Positions 50,972 through 60,124 of a DNA stretch of 64,000 bases are shown here, in pieces; position 1 is the stretch's first letter; each line of letters opens with the position of its first letter. The DNA is taken from contig NZ_QULN01000005.1 of the NCBI RefSeq assembly GCF_003481705.1, positions 1-64,000 on the forward strand, written 5' to 3'. The notes beneath the pieces are model-generated. The model did no database searches and had not been told where the DNA came from. It was given only the letters and a program-made list of their open reading frames with translations. The position numbers were made by a program, and so were the translations under genes. This stretch comes from Butyricicoccus sp. OM04-18BH. Lineage in GTDB: Bacteria > Bacillota > Clostridia > Oscillospirales > Butyricicoccaceae.

Positions 50972-51518
50972 CCGTTCCGCCGTCCTGCCGACGCAGAACG
51001 GTAATCATGGTCGCGCCGTAGCGGCGTTCCCTGATGACCTCAAAGCCGTGGGCGAACCTGTCCTCTACTGCACTTTCACAAATTATTATACCATTTGCAG
51101 AGAGAATGTCAAACCTTTCTATGCCGGAAAGTGCATTTTCCAGAATAGTTCCGCCGTAGGGTGGGTCGAGGAAGATGAGGGAATACTTTTTCGCGGCAGC
51201 TTTCGCCAGAAAATCGCGTGCCTCGACGCGGTGGAGCGAGGCGCGGTCCTGCACCCGGGCGGTCTGGACGTTCTTCGAGACGACGTTGTACGCCGTGCCG
51301 TTGTGCTCGATGAAGTCGCAGTGCGCGGCACCGCGCGAGAGGGCTTCGATGCCGAGCTGACCGGTTCCGGCGAACAGGTCGAGGACGTCGGCGTCGCGGA
51401 CATGGTCCTGAATGAGATTAAAGACGTTTTCTTTGACCCGGTCGGTGGTGGGACGGGTGTTCATGCCGGGGACGGGCTGGAGCTTGCAGCCCCGTGCGGA
51501 ACCGGAAACAACGCGCAT
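50964..51518 (-). CDS. rsmD: 16S rRNA (guanine(966)-N2)-methyltransferase
   Basis: 184 residues. SAM-binding LDLFAGTGQLGIEALSRGA and catalytic DPPYGG are visible. N-terminal start MRVVSGSARGCKL is typical. First gene of the rsmD-coaD unit; repeat B3 begins 44 bases upstream. Confidence 0.94.
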   Translation of the reverse strand: MRVVSGSARGCKLQPVPGMNTRPTTDRVKENVFNLIQDHVRDADVLDLFAGTGQLGIEALSRGAAHCDFIEHNGTAYNVVSKNVQTARVQDRASLHRVEARDFLAKAAAKKYSLIFLDPPYGGTILENALSGIERFDILSANGIIICESAVEDRFAHGFEVIRERRYGATMITVLRRQDGGTDE

Positions 51519-51561
51519 ATGTTTTACCTCCTCGGTAAATCGAGATTTTATCTAATAAGCG

Positions 51562-52225
51562 CCTGGCAGGCGGTGAATTTCTCGCCGATACAGCGGTGCG
51601 CCGCCGGAGGCGAGCTTTGCGCTCAAGGTGAGCGCGGACATTGGCCGCCTTCGGCGGACGGGGGTAATGCCGCCGTCCGGCGGCGGAGAGTGCCGGGCTC
51701 TCCCGGCGGAGACGGAGTGCCGGGGTCTCCCGGCGGAGACGGAGTGCCGGGGTCTCCCGGCGGAGACGGAGTGCCGGGGTCTCCCGGCGGAGACAAAAGG
51801 GGCAGGGACACCAAGGTTTCCCTGCCCCTCTTGACTCCCCAACCTTTCCTTAGGACGCGACTCCCTCCGGTCGCGCGTCTAAATGCGAGGGGCCCACAGG
51901 GGCGTTTGGTGCCCCAAGGGTCAACGCTTGATGGAAGCGGAGCTTTTCGCAGCGCAAAGCAAGCGCTCTGCACCGTCTGGCCGCGCACTGATATGCGCGG
52001 CAGCTCACGCAAAGTAACCTCAGGGCGGACAAGCGTCCCATAAGCTGCCCGACGCACGGAACCGAGCCCCCGTCTCCCCCGTTTAGCCGCGAATGCTTTG
52101 CTGAGCGGCTCGAAGGAGGGTTTGGGGGAGTCAAGAGGGGGAAAGGGAACCATACGGTGCCCTTTTCCCCTTTTGCCCCTGTCGGCGGGCGCCGACAATC
52201 CCCCGCCGCCGGACGGCGGCAAGGC
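51562..52225 (+). repeat. Family B foldback element, copy B3
   Basis: Starts near gcctggcaggcgg with tctcgccgatacagcggtgc and runs to two bases before the uvrC stop codon; the right outer end is lost. The core (ggggcccacaggggcg ... tcacgcaaagtaacctcag) is in the same orientation as the other copies. The left arm carries the palindrome set GCCGCCTTCGGCGG, GCCGCCGTCCGGCGGC and a 27-bp tandem repeat. The right arm carries GTCGGCGGGCGCCGAC and CCGCCGGACGGCGG. Confidence 0.87.
51688..51795. repeat. Four tandem 27-bp units inside B3
   Basis: Units begin at 51688, 51715, 51742 and 51769, each reading gagtgccggg-tctcccgg-cggagac(g). A single unit is present in B6 (62879-62905) and none in B1, B2, B4 or B5. 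The units are contiguous, without spacers. Confidence 0.88.
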
Positions 52226-52227
52226 TC

Positions 52228-54051
52228 TCAGCCTTCCTTATGGAAGAAATCGTAGATTTCCTTGGCCGTGTTCCGCGGGACGATTCTGGCAAGCTCATTC
52301 TCCTCCGCATGGCGGATATTCTCCACGCTGCCGAAGTGGCGCAGCAGCTCCGTGCGGCGCTTGTCGCCCACTCCGGGTATCCGGTCGAGCGTCGAGCCGC
52401 GCACACGCTTTCCGCCGAGCTTTCGGTTGTACTCGATGGCGAAGCGGTGCACCTCCTCCTGCATCCGGCCGACAAGGGCGAACAGCGCAGGCGTTGCCGA
52501 AATGCCGAACTCGCGCCCGTCCGGCGCGATGAGCGCACGGGTACGGTGATGGTCGTCCTTGACCATGCCGAAGCACGGTACCGACAGCCCGAACGAGTCG
52601 AGCACCTCCTTGCAGATGCGCACGTGACCCAGACCGCCGTCGATCATGAAGGCGTTCGGCAGCGGCGCGAATTTCTCGTCCCCGTCCGCATAGCGCTGCA
52701 CGCGGCGCGTCAGCATCTCGCGCATGGACGCATAGTCGTCCTGCCCGTTCGCGGCGCAGGCGATCCTGAACTTGCGGTAGTCGGACTTCTTCGGCTGTCC
52801 CTCGACGAAAACGATCATCGAGCCGACCGTGTCCTGTCCGGCGAAGTTGGAAATATCGTAGGCCTCGAGCCGCAACGGCAGCGCCGCCATGCCGGTCACG
52901 CTCTGGAGCAGCTCGAGCGACTTGTGACGGCGCTCGGACTGCTTTTCGCGCCGCTCGATCTCCTCATAGGCGTTCTTCTCCGCGAGTCGGGTCAGCACGC
53001 GCCGTTCGCCTCTCTGCGGTACGGCAAGCTCTGCCTTTCGTCCGGCGAGCGAGGACAGGTACTCCCCTGCCGCGTCCGCGTCCTCGATCTCATGCGAGAG
53101 CAGAACGGTCTTCGGCGCGGCGCCGCGCTGGGCGTAATACTGCTTGACGAAGGCGGACAGCACCTCGGCCGGGTCGCCCCCGGTCAGGTGGAACAGGGTG
53201 TATTCCTTGCTTTGCAGCGAGCCGCCGCCGTAGTGCAGCACGCACACGCACGCCCGGGTCTGTCCCTGTACGAACGCGATCGCGTCCAGCTCGGCGAACG
53301 CCCCGGCGACCACATGCTGCCGCGTGCCGAGCTTCTGGATGGCGCGCAGACGGTCGCGAAGGTCGGCCGCTCGCTCGAACTGCAATTCCTCCGCCGCCTC
53401 GTTCATCTTCTCGGTCAGCTCGCGCTCGAGCTGCTTCGCGCCGCCCTCGAAGATGGACGCCGCCTGTAAGATCAGCGCGCGGTATTCCTCGGCACTGACC
53501 TTGCCCGTGCAGGGCGCGCAGCAGCGGCCGAGATGCTGGTTCAGGCATGGCCTGTCCTTTCCGATGTCGCGCGGAAAGACGCGCGAGCAGGTCGCGAGAT
53601 GCAGCGCCTCGCTGATCGTGTCGATGGCGCTGAAGGCGGCCTTTCTGCCCATGTACGGGCCGAAATACCGCGCGCCGTCCTCCGCAGGCTGCGAAACGAC
53701 CGTAAAGCGCGGATAGTCCTGCGTCGTGTCCAGCCGGATATAAGGATAGCCCTTGTCGTCCTTTAGCAGGATGTTGTACTTGGGCTGATATTTTTTTATC
53801 ATCGAATTTTCGAGCACGAGTGCCTCGAACTCGCTCTCGGTGACAATGATGTCGAAGGTGTCGATATGGCTGACGAGCTGGCGCGTTTTGGCGTTCAGGC
53901 GCTCGGGCGGCTGAAAATAGTTCGCCACACGGTTGCGCAGCAGCTTGGCCTTGCCGACATAGATGACCCTGCCGGTCTTGTCCTTGTGCATATATACGCC
54001 CGGCTGCATGGGGAGCCGGCGCACGCGCTCTTTCAGCTGTTCTCTTGTCAT
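52228..54051 (-). CDS. uvrC: Excinuclease ABC subunit C
   Basis: 607 residues. It makes both incisions in nucleotide excision repair. GIY-YIG domain at the N-terminus (PGVYMHKDKTGRVIYVGKAK), UVR domain for UvrB contact (AAEELQFERAADLRDRLRAI, about 205-235), RNase H-like domain (RLEAYDISNFAGQDTVGSM, MIDGGLGHVRI) and terminal helix-hairpin-helix (LDRIPGVGDKRRTELLRHFG). The ATG at 54051 was chosen over upstream frame extension by the GGGAGG near 54065. Confidence 0.96.
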   Translation of the reverse strand: MTREQLKERVRRLPMQPGVYMHKDKTGRVIYVGKAKLLRNRVANYFQPPERLNAKTRQLVSHIDTFDIIVTESEFEALVLENSMIKKYQPKYNILLKDDKGYPYIRLDTTQDYPRFTVVSQPAEDGARYFGPYMGRKAAFSAIDTISEALHLATCSRVFPRDIGKDRPCLNQHLGRCCAPCTGKVSAEEYRALILQAASIFEGGAKQLERELTEKMNEAAEELQFERAADLRDRLRAIQKLGTRQHVVAGAFAELDAIAFVQGQTRACVCVLHYGGGSLQSKEYTLFHLTGGDPAEVLSAFVKQYYAQRGAAPKTVLLSHEIEDADAAGEYLSSLAGRKAELAVPQRGERRVLTRLAEKNAYEEIERREKQSERRHKSLELLQSVTGMAALPLRLEAYDISNFAGQDTVGSMIVFVEGQPKKSDYRKFRIACAANGQDDYASMREMLTRRVQRYADGDEKFAPLPNAFMIDGGLGHVRICKEVLDSFGLSVPCFGMVKDDHHRTRALIAPDGREFGISATPALFALVGRMQEEVHRFAIEYNRKLGGKRVRGSTLDRIPGVGDKRRTELLRHFGSVENIRHAEENELARIVPRNTAKEIYDFFHKEG

Positions 54052-54097
54052 GGCAGGCCGTTCCTCCCTCTCGGTTTTCGTCCTGTTTCGATAAAAA

Positions 54098-54127
54098 AGC
54101 ACCGACCTAAAACAAAAGATCGGTGCT
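54098..54127 (-). terminator. Terminator of the HPr-like gene
   Basis: On the minus strand AGCACCGATC pairs with GGTCGGTGCT and is followed by TTTTTTATC, separating it from uvrC. Confidence 0.85.
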
Positions 54128-54145
54128 CATTCAGGATGCGATAAC

Positions 54146-54409
54146 TTAGTCAGTAAAATTGGACGTGATCAGCTCGACCAGTGCAGCAACAGCCTCTTCT
54201 TCATCCGGGCCGTCTGCGATCAGGTTGATGGTCGTGCCCTTGGTGATGCCAAGGGAAAGAATGCCGAGCAGGCTCTTCGCGTTGACACGACGCTCTTCCT
54301 TCTCTACGAGGATCGTCGACTTGAACTCGTTAGCTTTCTGAATAAAAAAAGTTGCCGGACGGGCATATAAGCCTACCTGATTGGTAACCTGTACCTCTTT
54401 TGAATACAT
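54146..54409 (-). CDS. crh: Crh-like HPr-family protein lacking the phosphocarrier histidine
   Basis: 87 residues, HPr fold. The active-site loop reads GLYARPA, so His15 (GLHARPA) is replaced by Tyr and PEP-dependent phosphotransfer is impossible. The regulatory serine region KSLLGILSLGI (Ser46) is intact. This is the arrangement of Crh, the catabolite-repression HPr of Bacillus (which has Gln at that place). It probably acts as a CcpA corepressor or metabolic regulator after HprK phosphorylation. The ATG at 54409 has AGGAG ten bases upstream; an ATG at 54418 is too close to it. Confidence 0.85.
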   Translation of the reverse strand: MYSKEVQVTNQVGLYARPATFFIQKANEFKSTILVEKEERRVNAKSLLGILSLGITKGTTINLIADGPDEEEAVAALVELITSNFTD

Positions 54410-54687
54410 AATCTGCATCGCTCCTATTTCTTCAAATCCGTTATATATAGTCTATCTCTTTTTCCGTAGTTCGTCAAGGAGAATTTCTCTCCGGCATGTT
54501 TGTTTTTTGAATGAATTTTTTCCTGCAAAACCCGGTTTTATCAGTTAAATTGCTATGATTGCTTCAAATAGCTTACCGAAACGCGGTAAAGATCTCGGTT
54601 TTGTTCAGCATTTTTCATAGAAAAGCAAGGGGATTTTCCCATGAATTAAAGCATCTTTACTTTATTGCAGACGCTGCCCGGCCGAGC
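54410..54687. other. AT-rich spacer upstream of the Crh-like gene
   Basis: About 280 bases without a recognisable gene. It contains the promoter region of the Crh-like gene, for which I see no clear consensus hexamer pair, and then passes into repeat B4. Confidence 0.5.
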
Positions 54688-55340
54688 GCTTTCCCCCTCG
54701 CCGATACAGCGGTGCGCCGCTGGAGGCGAGACTGGCCCTCCCGGGCGGGGGGATGTTCGCCATGACATGGCGTGGCATTGCCGCCGTCTGGCGGCGGAGA
54801 CAAGAGGGGACAGGGCACCGATGGTTCCCTTTCCCCTCTTGACACCCCAGGCCCTCCTTTGGACGCGACTCCCTCCGGTCGCGCGTCTAAATGCGAGGGG
54901 CCCACAGGGACGTCTGGTGCTCCAAGGGTATGCTCTTGATCGAAGCGGAGCTTTTCGCAGCGGGGTGCAAGCGCCCTGCACCGTCTGGCCGCGCACTGTT
55001 ATGCGCGGCGGTTTACGCAAAGTAAATTCAGGGCGATACAGCGTCCCGTAAGCTGAAAGACGCCCGGAACCGAGCCCCCGTACCCCCGTTTCGCCGCGCG
55101 ACCGAAGGGAGTCGCGGCGCAAAGGAGGGTTTGGGGGAGTCAAGAGGGGGCAAGGGAACCATACGGTGCCCTTGCCCCCTTTTGCCCCTGTCGGTGGGCA
55201 CCGACAATCCCCTCGCCGTGGGCACGGCATCCCCCCTGCCGCCAGACGGCGGCAATGCGCACGCCCTCCGAGGGCGTAAAGTCGCCTCCAGCGGCGCACC
55301 GCTGTATCGGCGGAAGGTCTCCCCTCTGCTGAGGGTAAAG
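54688..55340 (+). repeat. Family B foldback element, copy B4, both arms well preserved
   Basis: Right end intact: gcctccagcggcgcacc, ccgctgtatcggcgg and cctctgctgagggtaaag. These invert the left ctcgccgatacagcggtgc and the CTTTACCCTCAGCAGAGG of B6. Arms pair over about 200 bases (including cgcgactccctccggtcgcg / cgcgaccgaagggagtcgcg). Right-arm palindromes: GTCGGTGGGCACCGAC, GCCGTGGGCACGGC, GCCGCCagaCGGCGGC and CGCCCTCCGAGGGCG. It ends 29 bases before the mutS2 stop. Confidence 0.88.
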
Positions 55341-55369
55341 AACAAAAACCGCCTGTCCCCGACGGGGAA

Positions 55370-57763
55370 TTATTTCAATTCTACGATAGTAACGCCCTGC
55401 TCGCCCTCGCCGTAGACGCCGCTGCGGACAGACTTGACGCGCTTGTTCTTCCGCAGGTGCTGCTGCACTGCATTTCTCAGCACGCCCGTGCCCTTGCCGT
55501 GGATGACGGTGACGGCCGGAAGTCCGGCCATGATCGCGCGCGACAGGAAGTTGTCCACCTCGAACAGCGCTTCCTCCGCGCTCATGCCGCGCACATCCAC
55601 CTCGCTCTCGGCACTCCGCAGATTGAGCTCCCGGCGCGGTGCATCGCGGCGCGGCTGCATCTTCGGCTTGGGCGCCGCCTTTTTCTCCTCGACGAGGCGT
55701 ACCTCGTTGACCTTGACCGTCATCTTCATCGGCCCTGCCTGCACCTGCACGCTGCCGTCCCTGTCGGGCGCGGCGAGCACAGTCGCGATGACGCCGCCGA
55801 CGTTCAGCAGGCGAACGCGGTCTCCCTTGGCCAGCGGACGGACCTCCTCCGCGTCCACGACGCGCTTCTGGATGCCCCGGCGCTGCTCGTTCTCGGTCTG
55901 GGTGATGACGCCGCGCAGAGCCGCCTTTGCGGCGGCGAGATTCTGTTCGCTCGCCTTCTTCTGCGACTGCTTCTTGAGCGTTTCCAGCTCGTCGAACACG
56001 GTCTCCGCCGTCATGCGCGCGTTCTTGAGGATATTGTCCGCCTGGCTGCGTGCACCCTCCATCATCTTATCCGCCCGTTCCTCGGCGGCGTCGCGCTCGG
56101 CGCGCATCTTATCGCGCTCGGACTGGGCGGCGCTCCTCATGCGCTGCGCCTCCTCCTTCATCTTCTCGATGCGGCGGCGCTCGCGCTCAAGCTCAGCCAG
56201 AACGTCCTCAAAGCGTGCATCCTCGGTCGAAACCTGCTCCTTCGCGCGGTCGATGATGACCGGCTGAAGGCCGAGACGCGCCGCGATGGCGAAGGCGTTG
56301 GACTTGCCGGGGATGCCGGTGAGCAGACGGTAGGTCGGCTGGAGCGACTGTACGTCGAACTCGCACGAGGCGTTCTCCACCCCGTCGGTCGTGAGGGCGA
56401 AGGTCTTGAGCTCGGCGTAGTGCGTGGTCGCGGCGACGCACGCGCCCATCTGACGGGCGTAGCCGATGACCGCGACGGCGAGCGCCGCGCCCTCGACCGG
56501 GTCGGTACCGGCTCCCAGCTCGTCGAACAGCACAAGGTCGCCCTGTCCGCAGCAGTCCATGATGGAGACGATGGTCTTCATGTGGGCGGAGAAGGTGGAC
56601 AGGCTCTGCTCGATGCTCTGCTCGTCGCCGATGTCGGCGTAAACATGCTCGAACAGGCCGATCTCGGACTCCTCGCTCGCCGGGATGTGCAGACCGCTCG
56701 CCGCCATGAGCGAGAGCAGGCCGAGCGTCTTGAGGGATACCGTCTTGCCGCCGGTGTTCGGGCCGGTGATGACGAGGGTGTCGTAGTCATCGCCGATGGC
56801 GATGTCGATAGCGACCGCCTTGTCCTTGTCGAGCAGCGGATGACGGGCGCGCAGCAGGCGCACGCGACTGCCGCTCTCGAGGAGCGAGGGCGCTGCTGCA
56901 TTCATCTCGAAGGAGAGCTTGGCGCGCGCGAAGATAAAATCGAGTGTCGTGAGCGCGTCGTAGTCCTGCTCGATGGCGCCCTTGTACATGGATACCTCAG
57001 CAGAGAGCGAGGCGAGGATGCGCTCGATCTCGGCCTCCTCGCGGCCCTCGAGCACCTTGATCTGATTGTTGATCTCAACGACCTGCTGCGGCTCGACGAA
57101 CACGGTAGCGCCGGTGGACGAGGTGTCGTGCACCAGACCCGGCACGTCGCCGCGGTGCTCAGCCTTGACCGGCACGACGAAGCGGCCGTTTCGCTGGGTG
57201 ATGATGGTCTCCTGGAGGTACTTGGAGCGCTCGCCCGAGATCATGCGGTTGAGCGTCTCGCGGACCCTGCCGGAGATGCGGCGCAGCTCGCGGCGGATGG
57301 AGAGCAGCTCGGGGGACGCGCCGTCCGCGATCTCCTCCTCGGAGACAATGGCGGTGGTGATGGCCTCCTCGAGGCTGCGGTTGCCCGAGAGCAGGCCGAA
57401 GATCGGCGAGAGCGCACTCTTTTCCTCGCTCTCCGCCTCGTAGGCGAGTGCGCGGCGCGCGGTCTGCAACAGGCTCGCCACGCTCAGCAGCTCGCGCGGA
57501 TTGAGCGTGCCGCCGCGGTCGGCGCGGATGAGGATCGCGCCTACCTCACGGATGCCGCCGAAGGACGGGCTGCCCTGCCGCACCATGCGGTCCTTCGCGT
57601 CCGTGGTCTGGCGCATCCACAGCTCCGCCTGCTCACGATCGTCCAGCGGACGAAGCGCGCGGCATTTTTCCTTGGCCGCCTCGGAGGCCGCCTGCGCGGC
57701 CAGCCGCTCGAGTATTTCGTAATATTCCAGTGTTTTAAGGGATTTTTCGCCTAATTTGTTCAT
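55370..57763 (-). CDS. mutS2: Endonuclease MutS2
   Basis: 797 residues. MutS-like core without mismatch-recognition domain, Walker A TGPNTGGKTVSLKTLG, Walker B LVLFDELGAGTDPVEG, a long coiled-coil clamp (about 510-610) and a C-terminal Smr nuclease domain (DVRGMSAEEALFEVDNFL, VIHGKGTGVLRNAVQQHLR). It suppresses homologous recombination, or rescues collided ribosomes in Bacillus. The ATG at 57763 (MNKLGEK) has AGAGGA six bases upstream; the ORF start at 57778 lacks one. Confidence 0.95.
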   Translation of the reverse strand: MNKLGEKSLKTLEYYEILERLAAQAASEAAKEKCRALRPLDDREQAELWMRQTTDAKDRMVRQGSPSFGGIREVGAILIRADRGGTLNPRELLSVASLLQTARRALAYEAESEEKSALSPIFGLLSGNRSLEEAITTAIVSEEEIADGASPELLSIRRELRRISGRVRETLNRMISGERSKYLQETIITQRNGRFVVPVKAEHRGDVPGLVHDTSSTGATVFVEPQQVVEINNQIKVLEGREEAEIERILASLSAEVSMYKGAIEQDYDALTTLDFIFARAKLSFEMNAAAPSLLESGSRVRLLRARHPLLDKDKAVAIDIAIGDDYDTLVITGPNTGGKTVSLKTLGLLSLMAASGLHIPASEESEIGLFEHVYADIGDEQSIEQSLSTFSAHMKTIVSIMDCCGQGDLVLFDELGAGTDPVEGAALAVAVIGYARQMGACVAATTHYAELKTFALTTDGVENASCEFDVQSLQPTYRLLTGIPGKSNAFAIAARLGLQPVIIDRAKEQVSTEDARFEDVLAELERERRRIEKMKEEAQRMRSAAQSERDKMRAERDAAEERADKMMEGARSQADNILKNARMTAETVFDELETLKKQSQKKASEQNLAAAKAALRGVITQTENEQRRGIQKRVVDAEEVRPLAKGDRVRLLNVGGVIATVLAAPDRDGSVQVQAGPMKMTVKVNEVRLVEEKKAAPKPKMQPRRDAPRRELNLRSAESEVDVRGMSAEEALFEVDNFLSRAIMAGLPAVTVIHGKGTGVLRNAVQQHLRKNKRVKSVRSGVYGEGEQGVTIVELK

Positions 57764-57879
57764 TTCAAATCCTCTCAATTATGATTTGGGAATTATTTCA
57801 ACCTATTGCGCAGGGTTTCGTTGATGGATTACCAATATACATTCACATACCCACGCAACCCTACGACATTTCTATACGT

Positions 57880-58266
57880 TTACCCCATCCAAACCAGCAC
57901 CGCCATGACCGCCAGCGACACGATGACAAGCACCATATTCCCGCGCCAGATGCGCAGCAGCGCCGCACCGGTCTCGCCGCTTTCCTCGGCGGTGTACTGC
58001 CACTGTTCCCTCCGACCGGGGTTCCAGAACCAGATAAGGCCGAACTCGGCGGCAATGCGCTGATAGTCCTCATTCGGCAGATTGGCCTTGCAGTCGTTCA
58101 GGAAGCACCGTCCCAGCCACAGCATATATCCGATGGCGCACAGTACACCAAGCGGCAGCACGAGCATCTTTGCGCTCGGTATGAGCCAGTACAAGGCGAT
58201 TGCACAGACGTCTGTAAGAATCAGATTTCTCGTTATCTTCCACATGGAGACTGCTTTGCGATCCAT
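57880..58266 (-). CDS. Small membrane protein, unknown function
   Basis: 128 residues from the ATG at 58266, with AAAGGAG upstream. Two adjacent membrane helices near the N-terminus (about 12-52), a soluble middle (NEDYQRIAAEFGLIWFWNPG) and a C-terminal helix (MVLVIVSLAVMAVLVW). I do not recognise the family. It lies between recO and mutS2 in the same orientation, but an inverted array of GTAGA motifs directly upstream suggests separate control. Confidence 0.65.
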   Translation of the reverse strand: MDRKAVSMWKITRNLILTDVCAIALYWLIPSAKMLVLPLGVLCAIGYMLWLGRCFLNDCKANLPNEDYQRIAAEFGLIWFWNPGRREQWQYTAEESGETGAALLRIWRGNMVLVIVSLAVMAVLVWMG

Positions 58267-58314
58267 ACTGCTGCTCCTTTCTGTCACCCGTTTATTGGGA
58301 TAGATGAGTATTAG

Positions 58315-58400
58315 TGTAGAAATGCGTAGAATGTCGTAGAAGAATACACTATTATTCTAAATATTGTATATTTCTCTACGTATTTCTACGACTCTCTACG
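58315..58400. promoter_or_regulatory. Helically phased GTAGA array, inverted
   Basis: GTAGA occurs at 58316, 58326 and 58336, exactly 10 bases apart, and its complement TCTAC at 58375, 58385 and 58395, again 10 apart. The two triplets form a 32-base imperfect inverted repeat around an AT-rich loop with TATACAAT-like sequence. It lies in the promoter region of the small membrane protein gene and directly after recO. It looks like an operator for a protein binding one face of the helix, or a large hairpin. Confidence 0.65.
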
Positions 58401-58413
58401 CGTTTATATACCA

Positions 58414-59169
58414 TCACTTCATCGGCATCTGCAATGACCGATAAAACCGCAGGCTCTCGAATTCTCGTCCGAGGTGGTACTTCACATACTCCTCGGCCAT
58501 GCCGCAGAACTGCTCTCTGGCGGGTCCGCTGAGTACGAACGCATACACCTTGTTCGGCTCGGCTGTCAGCGCATGAAGCATCGCCCGCAGGGTACTGTCC
58601 ACAAGCTGTGCATAACCGCCGACTCTCCCCGCGCACTTTGCGTCCGCGGCTGTGCCCGCCCGAACGGAAAAGCACACCGGCGGGTTCTCTATCACCTCGC
58701 CGCACACGCCGCACGAGGTTAAATCGGGCGCGTAGCCGCTCTCCGCCATCACGCGCAGCTCAAAGGCCGCCTTGACGAGTGCCGGCTCGCGCTTTTTCCG
58801 CTCGAGGGCGAGCAGCGCCGTCAGCAGAAGCCTGCACAGCGCCGGGCTCTCAAGCCCCGGGTCGCTCAGCGCCGAAGTCAGTTCGCACAGGTAGCAGGCC
58901 AGCGCGTAGCGCTCGATGTCCTCAGCAAGGACAAAGAACGAGTGCACGAGGTCGGCCTCGCGCAAGGCGTACTTCTCTCCTCTCTCCGCGAGGATAAACT
59001 CGGAAAAGCACAGCTGCCGCGCCGCCGGATTTGTCTTTTTGCCGCGCCGCGCGTTCTTGCAGAGGATTTCCACCCTGCGGCCGTCCTCCGCGAGCACGGT
59101 GAGATACCTGTCCCAGTCTCCGAAGTCCACCTCGCGCAGCACGAGCGCACGCAGCTTCACCTCTGCCAC
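58414..59169 (-). CDS. recO: DNA repair protein RecO
   Basis: 251 residues. N-terminal OB fold (LRALVLREVDFGDWDRYLTVL) and helical C-domain with a Cys pair CGVCGE (zinc site half). It loads RecA at gaps with RecF and RecR. Three bases after era in the conserved phoH-ybeY-dgkA-era-recO operon. Confidence 0.9.
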   Translation of the reverse strand: MAEVKLRALVLREVDFGDWDRYLTVLAEDGRRVEILCKNARRGKKTNPAARQLCFSEFILAERGEKYALREADLVHSFFVLAEDIERYALACYLCELTSALSDPGLESPALCRLLLTALLALERKKREPALVKAAFELRVMAESGYAPDLTSCGVCGEVIENPPVCFSVRAGTAADAKCAGRVGGYAQLVDSTLRAMLHALTAEPNKVYAFVLSGPAREQFCGMAEEYVKYHLGREFESLRFYRSLQMPMK

Positions 59170-59172
59170 GGG

Positions 59173-60066
59173 TTACTGCTCCTCGTAGCCGAAGTTGCGC
59201 ATCTGATACTGGTTGTTGCGCCAGCCCTCCTTGACCTTGACCCACAGCTCGAGATAGACCTTTGCGTCGAGCATGCGCTCGATGTCGCCGCGCGCCTGCT
59301 TGCCAATCTCGCGCAGCATCGCGCCCTGCTTGCCGATGATGATGCCCTTGTGGCTCGCCTTTTCGCAGTAGATGACTGCGTTGATCTCGACGAGACCGTC
59401 CTCGCGCTCGTGCCAGCGCTCGATGCCGACAGCTACGCCGTGCGGGACCTCGCGGTCGAGCAGACGGAGCATCTTCTCGCGGATGATCTCCGCGACGAGC
59501 TGGCGCTCCGGCTGGTCGGAGACCATGTCCTCCGGGAACAGCTGCGGACCCTCGATGGCGTACTTCGAAAGCTCGCCCAGCAGGTCGTCCAGACCCTCGC
59601 CCGTGCGCGCGGAGATGGGCACGACCGCCTCGAACTCGTGCGCTGCGGCGTAGGTCGCGATGACGTTCAGCAGCTCCTCCTTCTTGACCGTGTCGATCTT
59701 GTTGATGACGAGGACAGCGGGCATATGATGTGCCTTGATCTGCGCGATCAGGCTTTCCTCGGCCGGGCCGATGTTCGCGATCGGCTCGACCACCAGCATC
59801 GCCGCATCCACCTCGGAGACCGTGTCGGTCACGACCTTGCACATATAGTCGCCCAGCTGTGTGCGCGGCTTGTGCAGACCCGGCGTGTCCAGAAAGACGT
59901 ACTGCGTGCCGTTTTTGTTCAAAAGACCCGTGATGCGCGTGCGCGTGGTCTGCGGCTTGCTCGAGACGATAGCCACCTTCTGGCCGACGAGCTTGTTGGT
60001 GAGCGTGCTCTTGCCCACGTTCGGGCGGCCGACGACAGAGACGACCGCAGTCTTGGTTATTTTCAT
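59173..60066 (-). CDS. era: GTPase Era
   Basis: 297 residues. G1 GRPNVGKSTLTNKLVG, G3 DTPG, G4 NKID, and a C-terminal KH domain (GIIIGKQGAMLREIGKQAR) that binds the 3' end of 16S rRNA. Required for 30S assembly. Repeat B5 lies 58 bases upstream, between dgkA and era. Confidence 0.97.
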   Translation of the reverse strand: MKITKTAVVSVVGRPNVGKSTLTNKLVGQKVAIVSSKPQTTRTRITGLLNKNGTQYVFLDTPGLHKPRTQLGDYMCKVVTDTVSEVDAAMLVVEPIANIGPAEESLIAQIKAHHMPAVLVINKIDTVKKEELLNVIATYAAAHEFEAVVPISARTGEGLDDLLGELSKYAIEGPQLFPEDMVSDQPERQLVAEIIREKMLRLLDREVPHGVAVGIERWHEREDGLVEINAVIYCEKASHKGIIIGKQGAMLREIGKQARGDIERMLDAKVYLELWVKVKEGWRNNQYQMRNFGYEEQ

Positions 60067-60124
60067 GAAAAATATCTCCTAAAGAATTAAACTTTTATCT
60101 GCTGCACGGATGTGCGTCCTTTTC

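Noticed and set aside
51688..51795. CRISPR-like array
   Set aside because: The 27-bp units are contiguous, without unique spacers, and no cas genes are near.
51623..52222. Conserved minus-strand open frames in all family B copies (with the GPLAFRRATGGSRVQ stretch)
   Set aside because: The frame is open because the repeat is GC-rich and similar in sequence; starts and stops differ between copies, no ribosome binding site is present, and other frames of the same DNA are open too.
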